From positions 15,054,115 to 15,118,114 of the forward strand of contig NC_034011.1 in the NCBI RefSeq assembly GCF_000346465.2: a DNA stretch of 64,000 nt, read 5' to 3'. The first letter of the stretch is position 1. The number at the start of each line of letters is the position of its first letter. A program made the translations under genes and the position numbers. Under the pieces are notes generated by a model. The model saw only the letters and a list, made by a program, of their open reading frames with translations, searched no databases and was not told the DNA's origin. Of the stretch, positions 22,901-34,802 are shown one piece after another. This stretch comes from Prunus persica (taxonomy: Eukaryota > Streptophyta > Magnoliopsida > Rosales > Rosaceae).

Positions 22901-23370
22901 TCCGCGGTTTGGCTTCGTTTAATTATATCTAAATTGTGCTCAGTGAAATAAAAATCATGTTAATCTATGCTATTTTAATATGTTTGTGTGGTTATGTATA
23001 AAAGACCTTGATTTGGCTTCGTTTATGATCATATCTGAATTGTGCTCAGTGAAATAACAATCACATTAAATCCTTGTTATGTTATATATCTTCGTTTTGG
23101 TTATGTATTATAGGGGAATAGTATAGAGAAGTAATGTGAGAAGCATAAAAAGATAATTGAATTTTCTATCGCAATTTGTGTTCTTATTCAACTTTGATAT
23201 CCATTGTTTACCTGCTTATAAATGATGGAGAACTCATAATTTGTGGGTTGAAAATATAATTGTGGGAGCAAGATTTCACATGTGAATCACAAAATTACGT
23301 GTGGACAAGAATTGGAACAACAGAAAACACTTCCCTTCAGCAAGAGGAAAAATAAAATACAAAATCGTTG
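22901..23370. repeat. 104-bp direct duplication downstream of WSD
   Basis: The words TTTGGCTTCGTTTA and ATTGTGCTCAGTGAAATAA occur near 22909-22950 and again near 23013-23055, an offset of about 104 bp. The rest up to 23370 is AT-rich without a recognised feature. Confidence 0.6.
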
Positions 23371-23377
23371 ATGTCAA

Positions 23378-25072
23378 AGTGCCTATTCCATGGCATTAAA
23401 TTCATAACCATTTAAGACCCACTACCTCACCATTTCTTTTTCGCTAACTCTCCACCATCAACACTTCTTTAATCTATTTAATCCATCATGATCCCTTCAC
23501 TGCCCACCATGAATACAATAACCTTCTACTTACCTTATTGCCCATTATAAATTTTTCGTCCACTCTTTTTGCAAAGACAAACCATTACGACATATGTCTT
23601 TCTCCATATCTTTCAAATAATATGTTTTCATTGTAGTCAGTTGCTAGAACTCTAGCTAAGGTTAAAGGAAATGTTATTTGAGTAAGTTTCTGCATTGTTC
23701 TTTGATCCAGCATATGGTATGAAATAGTGCTATAATTTCTTTTATTTTTGGTTGTTCAATATTCTCGTGTTCTTTTTGTATAGTTGATGTTAAGTGCTAT
23801 TATCTTTTTATGAGTTCAATTGTATTTTTTTCATTGTTAAGAACTAGCTTAGCACTCTTTTAATTTATAAGAACCGACATTGAGTAGTTCAATTTTTCTA
23901 AAAAATCATTGATAAAAGATAAATATTGTAAAATTAAATTGATTTTAATTTATTAATCTTCTGATTAAAGTTTCTTTATGATAATTTTAATCAAGTTATA
24001 ATTTGTATTAAAGAGTAAGAAACATATTTTTCTTAAAGAACTGAACCTTCGTGCGTTTGTATTTTCATCATTGATATTTTGATCTTAAACTCTGTCTCAT
24101 CAATATTCAAATCAAATTACATTTTCATTTTTGTTGTCACTTTTATTCAGAACTTTTACTATCTGCTCCTTGAATATACAAAATTTGGACTTTGCAACAA
24201 GTTTTTGGGTAGTAATAATCTTGGAAGTCCAAGTATCCTATCCTCAATAAGCATATAGGAAAAAGTCTAAACATAAAGTCACAATTAAACGTACCAAAAT
24301 GAAAACAACAACAAAAATGAAAAGGTGATTTGATTTGAATATTATAGAGATTGAGTTTGAAATCGAAATATCAATGATAAAAATACCAAGGCATCAAGGT
24401 TTAACTCTTTAAGTAAAACATGTTTCATTCTCTTTAACTCAAATTATATCAATTAAAATTATCATAGAGAAATGTTGACCAGAAGATAAAAAAAATTAAA
24501 ATCAATTTAATTTTTCAATGTTACCTTTTAACAATGATATTGTTCAACATATTGAATTCTTTAATGTTGGTTTTTTTAAATGAAAATAATATTAAGTCAA
24601 TTCTTAACAATGAGGAAATACAAGTAAACTCATGAAAACATTAGCACTTAATATCAATTATACTAAAAAATTATGAAAATTTTGAACAACCAAAAATTAA
24701 AAAAATAAGCAATTCATACCATATGCGGGATCAAAGAACAATTCACAAACTTACTCAAAGAACATTCCATTTATCCTTAGCTAGAGTTTTTGGAATTCAT
24801 TACAAAGAAAACATAATTTAACTCTTTGAACGAGATGGAAAAAAAAATTGTAATGGTGTGTCTTTGCAAAAAGGGTGGACAAGTTATTTATAGTGGGCAA
24901 TGAGAGGTATGTGGAAGGTTAATGTATCCATGGAGGGTAGGGAAGGGATTAAGTGATGAATTAAATGGATTAAAGAGATGTTGATGGTTGAGAGTTAGTG
25001 GAAAATAAATGGAAAATAAATGGTGAGGATAGTGGGTGTTAAATGGTTATAAATGCTATGGAATAGGCTCTT
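23378..25072. mobile_element. Foldback (long inverted repeat) element, 1.7 kb
   Basis: The left arm (about 23378-24160) and right arm (about 24295-25072) are inverted copies over nearly their whole length, separated by a loop of about 130 bp. Outer ends: GCCTATTCCATGGCATT at the left, AATGCTATGGAATAGGC at the right. Matching inner landmarks include TTTGCAAAGACA / TGTCTTTGCAAA, GATCCAGCATATGGTATGAA / TTCATACCATATGCGGGATC and TTGATTTTAATT / AATTAAAATCAA. Arm identity looks like about 85% by eye. No protein is encoded and no clear target duplication was found. An RNA across it would fold into a very long hairpin. Confidence 0.85.
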
Positions 25073-25287
25073 TTTATTAACGGTTCTGTCTTCTATATAT
25101 TCTCCCTATTTACTTTTCTTTTATAATTACAATAATCTCAAAATTAATTTTTTAATAAAGTCCACGAACAATTCTCTTTACAATTTGCTTGAACATGGAC
25201 AAATCGATATCTTCATCTTTTATGTTTTCCACTTCCAATGTAACTCCTACACACAAAAATATCGTAATAAGTTCAATATAGAAAAAG
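25073..25287. other. Short AT-rich spacer
   Basis: No feature recognised between the foldback element and the LTR fragment. Confidence 0.4.
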
Positions 25288-26825
25288 TAGCGATGTGTTC
25301 CGAAGAGATCCTTAGGTTGTCACAAGTGCGTAGGATTTCGCAGATCTCAATTCGGACGTCGTTTGACTATCGAACGGATAATCGCATAGTGTGCGTTATC
25401 CGGGTTCGATAGGTCGGGACCGTTGGATGGTCCCAAATTTAATATATGTTAATCTAGGTATTTCTAGGATTGTGTAGGAATTCACGGATCGTGAATCGGA
25501 GCCCCGGATGTTCCGAATAATAATTTAAAGTTTATATTTTATATTAACCGTCAGATCGTGCGATCGTGAGAAATCCGACCGTCTGATCTGAACCAAACTC
25601 GCAGGACAAGTGTCCTATACCTGGTAGAACCCATAGAGACTTTCGGATCGGAAATTGGAGGTCGTGGGTTCTGCAGGTCCGTTTGACCAGGGTTAGGGTA
25701 GTTTGACCCTTGGTTGACCGTGAGTCTCCCGGAGTAATCTCACCCTTCCAGGAGGGATTATCGGGAGCTATACTATTGTGGAGGGTTACACAATATTAGA
25801 ATTATTTATATAATTATATATGGTTGTACAAGGGTACAACAGAGTCTAGAATGTCAGTTTGAAGTGCTATACGCACTACTGTAGGTACCTCCCCGGATTT
25901 TGGATTCACTACAAGCACCACCAAGTGAAAATTAGGTCCCATGTGGCGTAGGTTATCCGGCGTTGGGACAGACCCCATACGTGGCGTTGGTTGTACCGGC
26001 GTATGGGAAGATATGAGATATGCTGTTCAGGTCTCACGTGGCGTAGGTTATCCGGCGTTGAGACAGGCCCCATACGTGGCGTTGGTTGTACCGGCGTATG
26101 GGGAGCTATTGTGATATTGTGTTGAGGTCGCACGTGGCGTAGGTTATCTGGCGTGTTGACAGACCCCATACGTGGCGTTGGTTGTACCGGCGTATGGGGA
26201 GTTATGTGATATGATGTGCAGGTCTCGCGTGGAGTAGGTTATCCGGCGTTGAGACAGACCCCATACGTGGCGTTGGTTGTACCGGCGTATGGGGAGATAT
26301 TATGATAGTGTGGCATGGTCGCACGTGGCGTAGGTTATCCGGCGTGTTGACAGGCCCCATACGTGGCGTTGGTTGTACCGGCGTATGGGGAGAATATGTG
26401 AAATACAGAGAAATGAAATAAGGTATCGCCGATGTGTGGAAGTGGGTTTTATGGAAGAACTACGTGTGGCTTGATCCCTCAAGGAGGGTACGTAGGCAGC
26501 CTAAGGTTATTAGGTGCAGCCGCAGACTAAATATTAGTCATAAATTGTATTTGAATTGTTTGATAATCGTTTAAGAATTATTGGAAGGCCGAAGGCCATT
26601 TGTGTGAATTGCATGAATTATATTGTGCATGCTGCCAGTTGGGAATATGAAATGCGTTTTCATGCAGGTATAAATTTTGGAAAATGTCCAATTTATAGGG
26701 GAGACTCTGCCGAAATTTCGGCAGGAAGTCTCGGTCTTTAGTAATTGGGTCTGGCATCGGAGTGATGTTAGGAATTCCAAAGGGTTCGTTTCGAGTTTTG
26801 AGAAAATTCGGGGCGGGTCCTTTCA
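25288..26825 (+). mobile_element. 5'-truncated LTR fragment (copy E), forward
   Basis: Homologous to the last half of LTR copy C, from GAGATCCTTAGGTTGTCAC (25304, compare 15077) to the terminal GGGGCGGGTCCTTTCA. It includes the 96-bp minisatellite (25920-26400) and GGGGAGACTCTGCCG (26699). The first ~870 bp of the LTR are missing on the left. It abuts an AT tract and then an oppositely oriented fragment of the same LTR. Confidence 0.8.
25920..26400. repeat. 96-bp minisatellite in LTR copy E, five units
   Basis: GGCGTAGGTTATCCGGCG and CCCATACGTGGCGTTGG recur with a spacing of about 96 bp. The array is in the opposite orientation to the one at 1570-2235, as expected from the opposite orientation of the LTRs. 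Confidence 0.88.
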
Positions 26826-26837
26826 ATATATATATAT

Positions 26838-28321
26838 ATACTTCCCCAAAATCCTTATAAAATACACTCTCGATACCCAAAAATGCCAAACCCATAATAT
26901 ATTGCCAAAGCGCTATACAAACGTCAAATCCAACTCATGAAAATAATATATTCAATAAACCATTAAAACATTATGTATAAATCTTTCATCAATAAAACCA
27001 TGCATATGATTGAAAACAAAGTCCACTCACAAATATTCCCACGCTGCTTGACCACGTGAGGGTCCTGCCTGCTGAGTACGTGCAGTCGGAGCACCTATTT
27101 CGAGATACAAACCCTTAATTAATATAAAATTACTTCGAAGCGGAAATCACAAATTAAATACTTAAATCCCCAAATTCCCAGTACGTGCACGTTGAAGAAG
27201 GTATCCTAAGGTCCGCTTACCGGTTTAGGAATCGTTCATGATTGTGCGGTTATCGCTAACCCGCAAACTTTGCATTATTGAATCGGAACATCTGGGGCTC
27301 CGATTCATAATCCGTGAAGTCCTACACGGTCCTAGGAATACTTAGAATAACATATTTTAATTGGAAAAAGATCTAACGGTCAAAACCTATCAAACCCGGA
27401 TAATGCATAATATGCGAAAATTCGTTCGATAGTCAAACGACGTCCGAATTGAGATCCGCGAATTCCTATGCACTCGTGACAACCTAAGGATCTCATCGGT
27501 TCAAATTGCAACTTTACCAGCCTCACCCACACGCCGCCACACGCGTGGGTGTATAGAGTAAATTCCGGTGACGGAAAAACTCCACACCCCCTTCCTATCC
27601 TAGCTTCTACTCAAGGTCAGGTTCACTTCATTCAACTACATGAAGGTCCAATTCGGAAGGCAACTGGCTGGAATTTCACTTTGAAATCCGGCCAAAACCT
27701 AGGTTTCAAATCGGTTTTCTAGACAACAAATCGGTCCAAGCCTATGCATTAGTCAGCTAGAACTCGGAAAAGAGGAAGAAACCATACCTCACTCACCGGG
27801 TTTGGGGGACGGGAAAGCTTCGGTTCGAACCAGTCGCGCTCGTGGCCGGAATTCGTGGTTTCCGACGGTGAAAGCTGGCAGGTCTTGACCGAGATGTCGA
27901 GGGGAGTCGATCAGGACTGGTGGCGTGCCTAGCCGTGGCCGGTGCTGGGAGAATCGCAGAAAGAGAGAATCGGCGTCGGGGAGAGAGAGAGACTGAGGAG
28001 AGAGAGAGAGAGAGAAAACTGATCGCACGAGAAGAGAGAGTGTTGAGGTGAAAAATCTGATTTTTTTACCAAACTTTTTGAAATAATTACAGTTTTGCCA
28101 CTGTTAATGTTTTGATCGCCAAATCGTCGTTACAACTCCGTTTCAAGCCTACCGCGTGTCTACGAATTCGTCTTAGTACCACCTACCCAAAAATACCAGT
28201 CGTGGTCCCAAAATCTTTTCTGATAAGAAAATAACGAATTTACCCCTACCCCAAGGGTAAATTCATAATTCCACTTTACATCAATAAAATAGACATTAAA
28301 TTTTGGAGTCGGGTTGTTACA
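26838..28321 (-). mobile_element. LTR fragment (copy F), reverse, inserted in FRS gene end
   Basis: Corresponds to the first ~1.5 kb of the LTR (compare 14194-15730 in copy C): CTTCCCCAAAATCC at the left, GAGGGTCCTGCC (27058), the CCCAAGGGTAAATTC block (28250) and the terminal GGGTTGTTACA (complement TGTAACAACCC). Homology stops at an AT tract (26826-26837) that also marks the end of copy E. The base after the LTR end belongs to the last exon of the FRS pseudogene, so the insertion cut that gene. Confidence 0.78.
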
Positions 28322-31300
28322 CCATGATTCCAGATGCCATCTCTAGTTTGATCAACATTTGAAGCTGTATGTGGCTTATCGATCATCAAGTTCATAGCTT
28401 GTATAAGGTAGTTATGAAAATTGATTATAATAAATAATAAAACTTACCGTGACTTATGAAAAGGATATTATAAATCTTAATATACCTGACTCTGCACAAT
28501 GTCATTTGAAACTTGCAAGTCTTGAAATTGTAAAGGGGAACTTGCAGGGTTAAGTAATGGTTGGAAACTATGTTGAGGTTCTCGGTAAGGCATCCATGAT
28601 ATTGTATTAGGTGCCCCATGATTTTGTGCCTATGCAGTTTTACAGTAACATTTTAAACTAGAAACATGATATGAAAACAAAAATTAAATAAATGATACTT
28701 ACAAGATGTGTAGCTAGATGACATACGTTATTGTCTCTTAAGTGTTGCATTTGGAGATGCACCTGTTCATTATATACAAACTAAAAACTAAATTAATAAA
28801 AAAATTATTATATTGGAATTGAACTTTGAATGTAAAAGAAGAAAATACCTGTGACGAATGAGAACTAGATGATTTTTTATTCTTAGCTATGTTTTTCTCC
28901 AAACAACTTTTTATTCTTTTTCTTCCACGGGAGGCTTCCCTCTTCTTTAATCCTTTGCTTGGATAACTTTTGCACTATCCAAGAAACATGCCTCATTACC
29001 ACCATCTGTCACTATGGTGGAAGGTGACCCTTGGCCATCCTTATCATGTACTTAACCATCCATTTTTGAACTTAAAATGTCTTCAATGGTTTTGCTTAGT
29101 TGATTCAAATGACTAACAGAAATCTTATATGTTTCTTCAATCTCAGCAGCTCGAGATGATATCTTGGTAAACATGGAACATAAAGACCTATATCGAGATG
29201 TTTGTTGTAGTTTCACATCTGTCTGGATGTCACATCCGTGCATATCTTTCACACTTTCAGATCTTGCTTTTCTTGTCCACCTTTTTAAAATATACTGGTT
29301 AGGAATTTCTTTGACATTCATGTAATTAGTAAGAATTTTCAGTGCATGGCTGCACAAGAAACCTTTCATCTCAAACAACCTACAACTACAAGAGACATCA
29401 CCATCTTTCTGTTTTCTAACACGTCGCTCTTTCAAGTTACCATGTAGGACAACTGTATACACCAAATCATCACCATCTTCCTCACAAGATATCATGTCTA
29501 ATTCAAGTGATTTGATATACTGAGCTTGGAAATCCTCAAATATTGCTTTTGTATAAATATTTCCTGCCTTAACCACCATTGAAACAGGTATTGTCACCTT
29601 AGGTAACTTCTGACATAAAGCTTACTCTGCTTCCAACTCCTTATATCGGAAAAACTGCACCACATCATGGTCCACATTCAAATACTCTTTTAAGGTAGCA
29701 TTAAAACTTTCACTTATCTGTGTGGTTTTTACTCCTGCAGACCAAGACCACTTACAGTATGCCATTGCCCATTTCTTCCTTAAATCAAAAATGCTTTCTA
29801 ACCAAGGATGTCCACACATATTGTATTCATCCAACATTGAATCCCAAGCAACTAAGAACTCATCTTCCTCCTCACAGTAATCCATAAATTGTGTTAAAAC
29901 GCTCCTAACTCCACCTGTGCACCTAAATAAACTGTTTACATGTTTCATGGCATTTTGCATTATGTGCCATGTGCAAAGCCTGTGATATGTATCAGGCATC
30001 ACCTGTGCACAAGCCTTAGCCATCGCAGCATCTTGATCAATAAATAAGGTTTTCGGGGCCTTCTTGGACATGGCCTCTAAAAATGTTTCAAACAACCATA
30101 TAAATGAATTGGCAGTCTCATCGTACAACAATGCTGCTCCAAAAATGGCAATCTCACGATGATGATTGAATCCCACAAACACTTCGAATGGACGATTTGC
30201 TTCATTAGTTTTGTACGTGGTGTCAAAACACACAAAATCACCGAATTGACCATAATCAACAATCATCTTCGTATTGGCCTAAAATATATTCGTAATTTGC
30301 TCATCACAATCTAATTGCACAGCATAAAAAAAAAGGGGTTTTCCAATGCTTAATTCTGAAAATACTTTAGTAAGCTTCCTGCTTCTCCATATGCCAATTT
30401 TCTTTGCCCCTTCGTCCGAAGGTAATTTTTTTGATCTTGTTTGATATATCCAAAAGATTCTCTTCCACCAACTTGCCTACCCAGACTACTACATTTTACA
30501 CTTTGCGCGACGAAGAGAATTTCGTCGCGCAAAATACATTGTAGTCGCACAAATTTCAACACGACAGAAATTTCGTCGCGCAGAATCTGTCGCGCAAAGA
30601 TCGTGAAGAAAGCCTTTGCGCGACGAAGTTTTTTCATTGGTCACGCAAAGCGACTTTGCGCGACGAAAAAATATTGGTCGCGCAAAGTGACTTGGCGCGA
30701 CGAAAAATATTGGTAGCGCAAAGTTGTGCTCGACGAAACACATTGGTCGCGCAAAGGTTTGAGCGACGAAATATATTGGTCGCGCAAAGGTTTGCGCGAC
30801 GAAAAACATTGGTCGTGCAAAGTCTTAAAAAAAATTTAAAAAAAATAACAAATTCCCGCGTACAATTTTTGGTACCCGCCCAAATTTTTTGAGTTTTGCG
30901 CGACGAATACTAACGTCGCGCAAATATTTGCGCGACGAAATATTTTTTGTTTTAAATTTTTTTAATTTAAAATAAACTAATTTAATAGTTTGCGCTACGA
31001 AATATTTTGTCGCGCAAGGTTTTTGACTTTTTGTTTTATTATTTCTTTAATATTAATTAATTTATATTAATTTATTCAAATTTTTACTTTTTAAATTTAA
31101 TTTAATTGTATGATTTCTTTTTAAAATTACTTTAATTTAAATTGATATTAATTTTTTCAAGTTTTTACTTTTTAAATTTAATTTAATTGTATGATTTTTT
31201 TAATTACTTTAATTTAAATTGACATATTCAAAATAAAATTACATATGAAAAATAGTGATCAAATTATCCAATAAATATATATATAATATTCAAAATGTAC

Positions 31301-31369
31301 ACATAAATTAACAAAGTACAATAATAAAATCCTAATACAAGCGTATTGTGGTGGTAGTGGCGGAGAATA

Positions 31370-31870
31370 TGTTTTGATAGCTTCCTAATCCTCAACTTTA
31401 GCCGTCAAAGTCTCGATCATTCCCTACAAAAAAATAAATATGGTCAAATAACCAAAAAAAAAAAAAAGGAGGCATAATCTCCCCTAAAATTGTTATACCA
31501 CAAATCCAACCCAAACTCTAATGCCTCCCCTTTACTCAACCCCAAAACCCACACAAACTCAAAATTAACTCCAAAAACACATATTAATGAAAAAAATTTA
31601 AAATTTGGAGAGAATATACCTTTTGGCAAGATTGAGAGTGAGTGATAATGAGAGGGAGAAGTGAGTGTGAGAGAATTAGAGAAGATAGTGATAGAGAGAT
31701 GAGAGAGTGAGTGAGAGAGATGAGAGAGTGAGTGAGAGAGAGTGAGAGATAGTGAAGAGAGAGATGAGAGATTAAGTGAGAGGAGTGAGTGAGAGAAATG
31801 GTGGGATTTGGGGAGAGGGAAAGAGAAAGGAGAGGTAAGAGTAGAGAAAGACATTGAGAAAATGGTGGAG
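31370..31870 (-). pseudogene. Vestigial leader and exon inside the CACTA element
   Basis: Reverse strand: a CT-rich leader (about 31870-31622) ends in CCAAAAG followed by GTATATTC, a plausible donor. An acceptor TTTTTTTGTAG precedes GGAATGATCGAGACTTTGAC near 31420. The following frame reads IETLTAKVED and then a stop, resembling the coiled-coil end of TNP1/Transposase_24-like proteins. This is probably what remains of the element's own gene after internal deletion. Confidence 0.4.
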
Positions 31871-32040
31871 GAGTTATTTCGGTTTTAAAAACCGTATCAC
31901 TTTGCGCGACGAAAAATATTGTTGGTCGCGCAAATGTTTGCGCGACGAAAAATATTGGAATATTGGTCGTGCAAACTTTTGCGCAACGAAACATATTGGT
32001 CGCGCAAAGCCCAAAAAAAATTATTTTAAAAAAATAAAAA

Positions 32041-32520
32041 TCCCCGCGTCCCATTTTTGGTACCCGCCAAAATTTTTAAATTTTTGCGCGACGAAAAATA
32101 CATATTGGTCGCGTAAAGTCTAAAAAAAATATTTTGCGCGACAAATATAGGAATATTGGTCGCACAAAGTCCAAAAAAATTATTTTAAAAAAATAAAAAT
32201 CCCCGCGTCCCATTTTTGGTACCCGCCAAAATTTTTAAATTTTTGCGCGACGAAAAATACATATTGGTCGCGTAAAGTCTAAAAAAAATATTTTGCGCGA
32301 CGAATATAGGAATATTGGTCGCGCAAAGTCTAAAAAAATTATTTTAAAAAAATAAAAATCCCCGCGTCCCATTTTTGGTACCCGCCAAAATTTTTAAATT
32401 TTTGCGCGACGAAAAATACATATTGGTCGCGCAAAGTCTAAAAAAATTCCCACGTCCGATATTTGGTACGCGCCCAAATTTTTGCGAGACGAAAAATATA
32501 TATTGGTCGCGCAAAGTTTT
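32041..32520. repeat. 159-bp tandem repeat in CACTA element, three units
   Basis: CCCCGCGTCCCATTTTTGG occurs at 32042, 32201 and 32360. Each unit includes two GCGCGACGAA / GGTCGCG pairs. Confidence 0.88.
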
Positions 32521-32859
32521 GAGCGACAAAAAATATTGGTCGCGCAAAGTCTAAATTTTTTTAAAAAAAAAAAATCCCTCGTCCCATTTTTGGTACCCGT
32601 CCAAATTTTTAGAGTTTTGCGCGACAAACTGTTGGTCGCGCAAACTTTTGAGAGACGAAAAATTGGTTCGTAGCACAATATTTATAAAAATAATTGTTAT
32701 GAATAATAAAAATAAAAATATTTTATTTTACAATTTAAAATATAAATAAGGTTAAAGCTGCTTAATAAATATATATACTATTCAATTTCTTAAGTGTTAT
32801 ACGTACAAAATAAATAAATTTAAAGCTACTTAATAAATAAATATATATACACACACCAT

Positions 32860-33780
32860 TCAACGATCCAACCATCAGACTTGTTTGTATATACTTCAAG
32901 ATCGTATACCCCAAAAATCACAAAAAACAAACATTCAGAGATCTAGTAACGGGACAAAACTTTTCGATGGTTATAAATGAAAAATTACGATTTAACGGTT
33001 ATTTTAACTCCGATTTTGATGTTTTTTTTACAGCTACATTCCTTGACCATATATGAATACAATGACTGAATTTGATCTTCAATTTAAAATATTTACACTA
33101 GTGGATACCACAAAATCTTATGTTATATTTAACGAAAGTATAAAAAAAACTCTTAATTGTTAGTGAATATATTATTTTGATGGCATACACATTCTACGAA
33201 ACTAGTTTCAACGATCCAACCGTCAAATTTGTTTGTTTATACTTTGAGATCATATACGCCAAAAATCGGAAAAAATAAACATTCAGAGATCAAGTAACGG
33301 GACAAAAATTTTTTACGGTTATAAATGAAAAATCATGATTTAATGGTTATTTTAACTCCGATTTTGATGATTTTTACAGCTACACTCCTTGACCCTATAT
33401 GAATACAATGACTGAATTTGATCTTCAATATAAAATATTTACACTAGTGGATACCACAAAATCTTATGTTATATTTAACGAACGTATAAATAAACTCTTA
33501 ATTGTTAGTGAATATATTGTTTTGATGGCATATGCATTCACCAAAACTAGTTTCAACGATTCAACCGTCAAACTTGTTTGTTTATACTTCGAGATCATAT
33601 ACGCCAAAAATCGAAAAAAATAAACATTCAGAGATCAAGTAATGAGACAAAACTTTTCGACAGTTATAAAGAAAAATCACCATTTAACGGTTATTTTAAC
33701 TCTGATTTTGATGATTTTTTACAGCTACACTCCTTGACCCTATATGAATACAATGAACTAATTCGATTATCAATTTAAGA
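32860..33780. repeat. About 347-bp tandem repeat in CACTA element, 2.6 units
   Basis: CATTCAGAGATC occurs at 32932, 33280 and 33625, with long shared flanks (for example GGTTATTTTAACTCCGATTT and CTAGTGGATACCACAAAATC). Unlike the rest of the element, the unit has no GCGCGACGAA words. The ORFs at 33399-33623 and 33578-33778 are repeat artefacts. Confidence 0.85.
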
Positions 33781-34802
33781 TATATTTTTTCTAACAAAAA
33801 CCCAATCTGAACAACAATAATATATTTTTCTAACAAAAATCCGATCCAATCTAAAATAATAAATTTAAAGCTACTTAATAAATATATATACTGTTTAATT
33901 TCTTAAGTGTTATGCATACAAAATAAAAAACAAAATAAATTAGTTTAGGCGACGAAATGTTTGGATTACGTCATGCAAAGATTTAAAAAAATATATTTTT
34001 TATTTTTATAAGGACTTTGCGCCACGAAGTTTATTGTTTCGTCGCGCAAAGTCATTTTGAGCGACGATGTATTGTTGTCGCGTAAAAGTTTGTCGCGCAA
34101 AGTTACTTTGCGCGACGAATGTTTTTTCGTCGCGCAAAATTTGGTCGCGCAAGACTTTGAGCGACGATGTATTGTCGTCGCGCAAAAGTTTGTCGCGCGA
34201 AGTGACTTTGCGCGACGAATTATTTTTCGTCGCGCAAAATTTGGTCGCGCAAGACTTTGAGCAACGAAGTTTTGACTTTCGTCGCACAAAGTGACTTTGA
34301 GTGACGAATAGTTTTTCGTCGCGCAAAATTTGGTCGCGCAAGGGGTTTTTTTTACTAGTGCCATTAACTCATATGCCTGCTTAAGTGGAATCCCAGATTC
34401 TTCTGTCAAATCTACTTCCACCAACTTGTCTTACAAGAGTATGATTGTGGTTTTCCATAAAATGACTAACCCAATACTTACCATTAGATTTATTCAACTT
34501 AATGCTCATTTTAGCATTACAACCCGTCCTTGTTTCTGCCTGAGAACTTTTAGTTAAATAATCTCGCTTATCTTTCGGTCGAAAACCCTCCTTGCAACAA
34601 ACAAATACTCTTGAAATTATTTGACCAGTATTCTCATTCTTGTTATGTGAATCGCTTCTAATACTGAATCTTGCTCTTCGCCCATGTTCATTATAAAACT
34701 CATGTGCAGCTTGTTCTGAAAGAAATTCCATATCACATATGGGCTTATAATCTAAATTATCTTCACAGATTGTAGCCACTGGATCTTTCATTCTCAATCT
34801 AA

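Larger units (their letters stand above)
30484..34360 (-). mobile_element. Non-autonomous CACTA (En/Spm) element, 3.9 kb
   Basis: On the reverse strand it starts CACTAGTAAAAAAAACCCC (34360 downwards) and ends in a decayed copy (TAGTAGTC). TGG flanks both ends (CCA on the forward strand at 30481-30483 and 34361-34363), a 3-bp duplication as expected for CACTA. Both subterminal regions (about 30505-30830 and 34010-34345, with more copies at 31895-32670) are packed with direct and inverted TTTGCGCGACGAA / TTCGTCGCGCAAA words, the presumed transposase-binding repeats. It is inserted in coding sequence between the residues AYELMA and GRQVGG of the FRS gene. No transposase domain is left. Confidence 0.85.
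28322..34802 (-). pseudogene. FAR1/FRS-like (MULE-derived) transcription factor, broken
   Basis: Reverse strand. The FAR1 DNA-binding domain lies at 34797-34381 (AAHEFYNEHGRRARFSIRS, the GCNAKM motif, ENHNHTLV). The central MULE-transposase domain lies at 30266-29622 (FVCFDTTYKTN, LFIDQDAAMAKA, YHRLCTWHIMQNA). A SWIM zinc finger lies at 29597-29052 (CSCRLFEMKGFLCSH). C-terminal exons with good splice sites are about 28849-28960, 28703-28762 and 28485-28629 (RKRIKSCLEKNIAKNKK, then NHGAPNTISWMPYR). An acceptor (CTCTTTTAG) precedes the first coding exon at 34802. Damage: a frameshift near 34425, the CACTA insertion at 30484-34360, stops near 30350 and in IF-stop-ANTKM, a T-run frameshift near 30320, a stop at 29622, and an LTR in the last exon. 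Intact relatives regulate light-responsive genes. Whether this copy was a host gene or a MULE transposase cannot be decided. Confidence 0.85.

Noticed and set aside
31444..32054. Ser/Leu-rich reverse frames of 136 and 156 codons
   Set aside because: Low-complexity translation of a CT-rich leader with a splice donor inside.
30441..34557. Many Arg-rich frames (LRDE, VAQS, CATK words) as proteins
   Set aside because: They are translations of the GCGCGACGAA transposon words on both strands.
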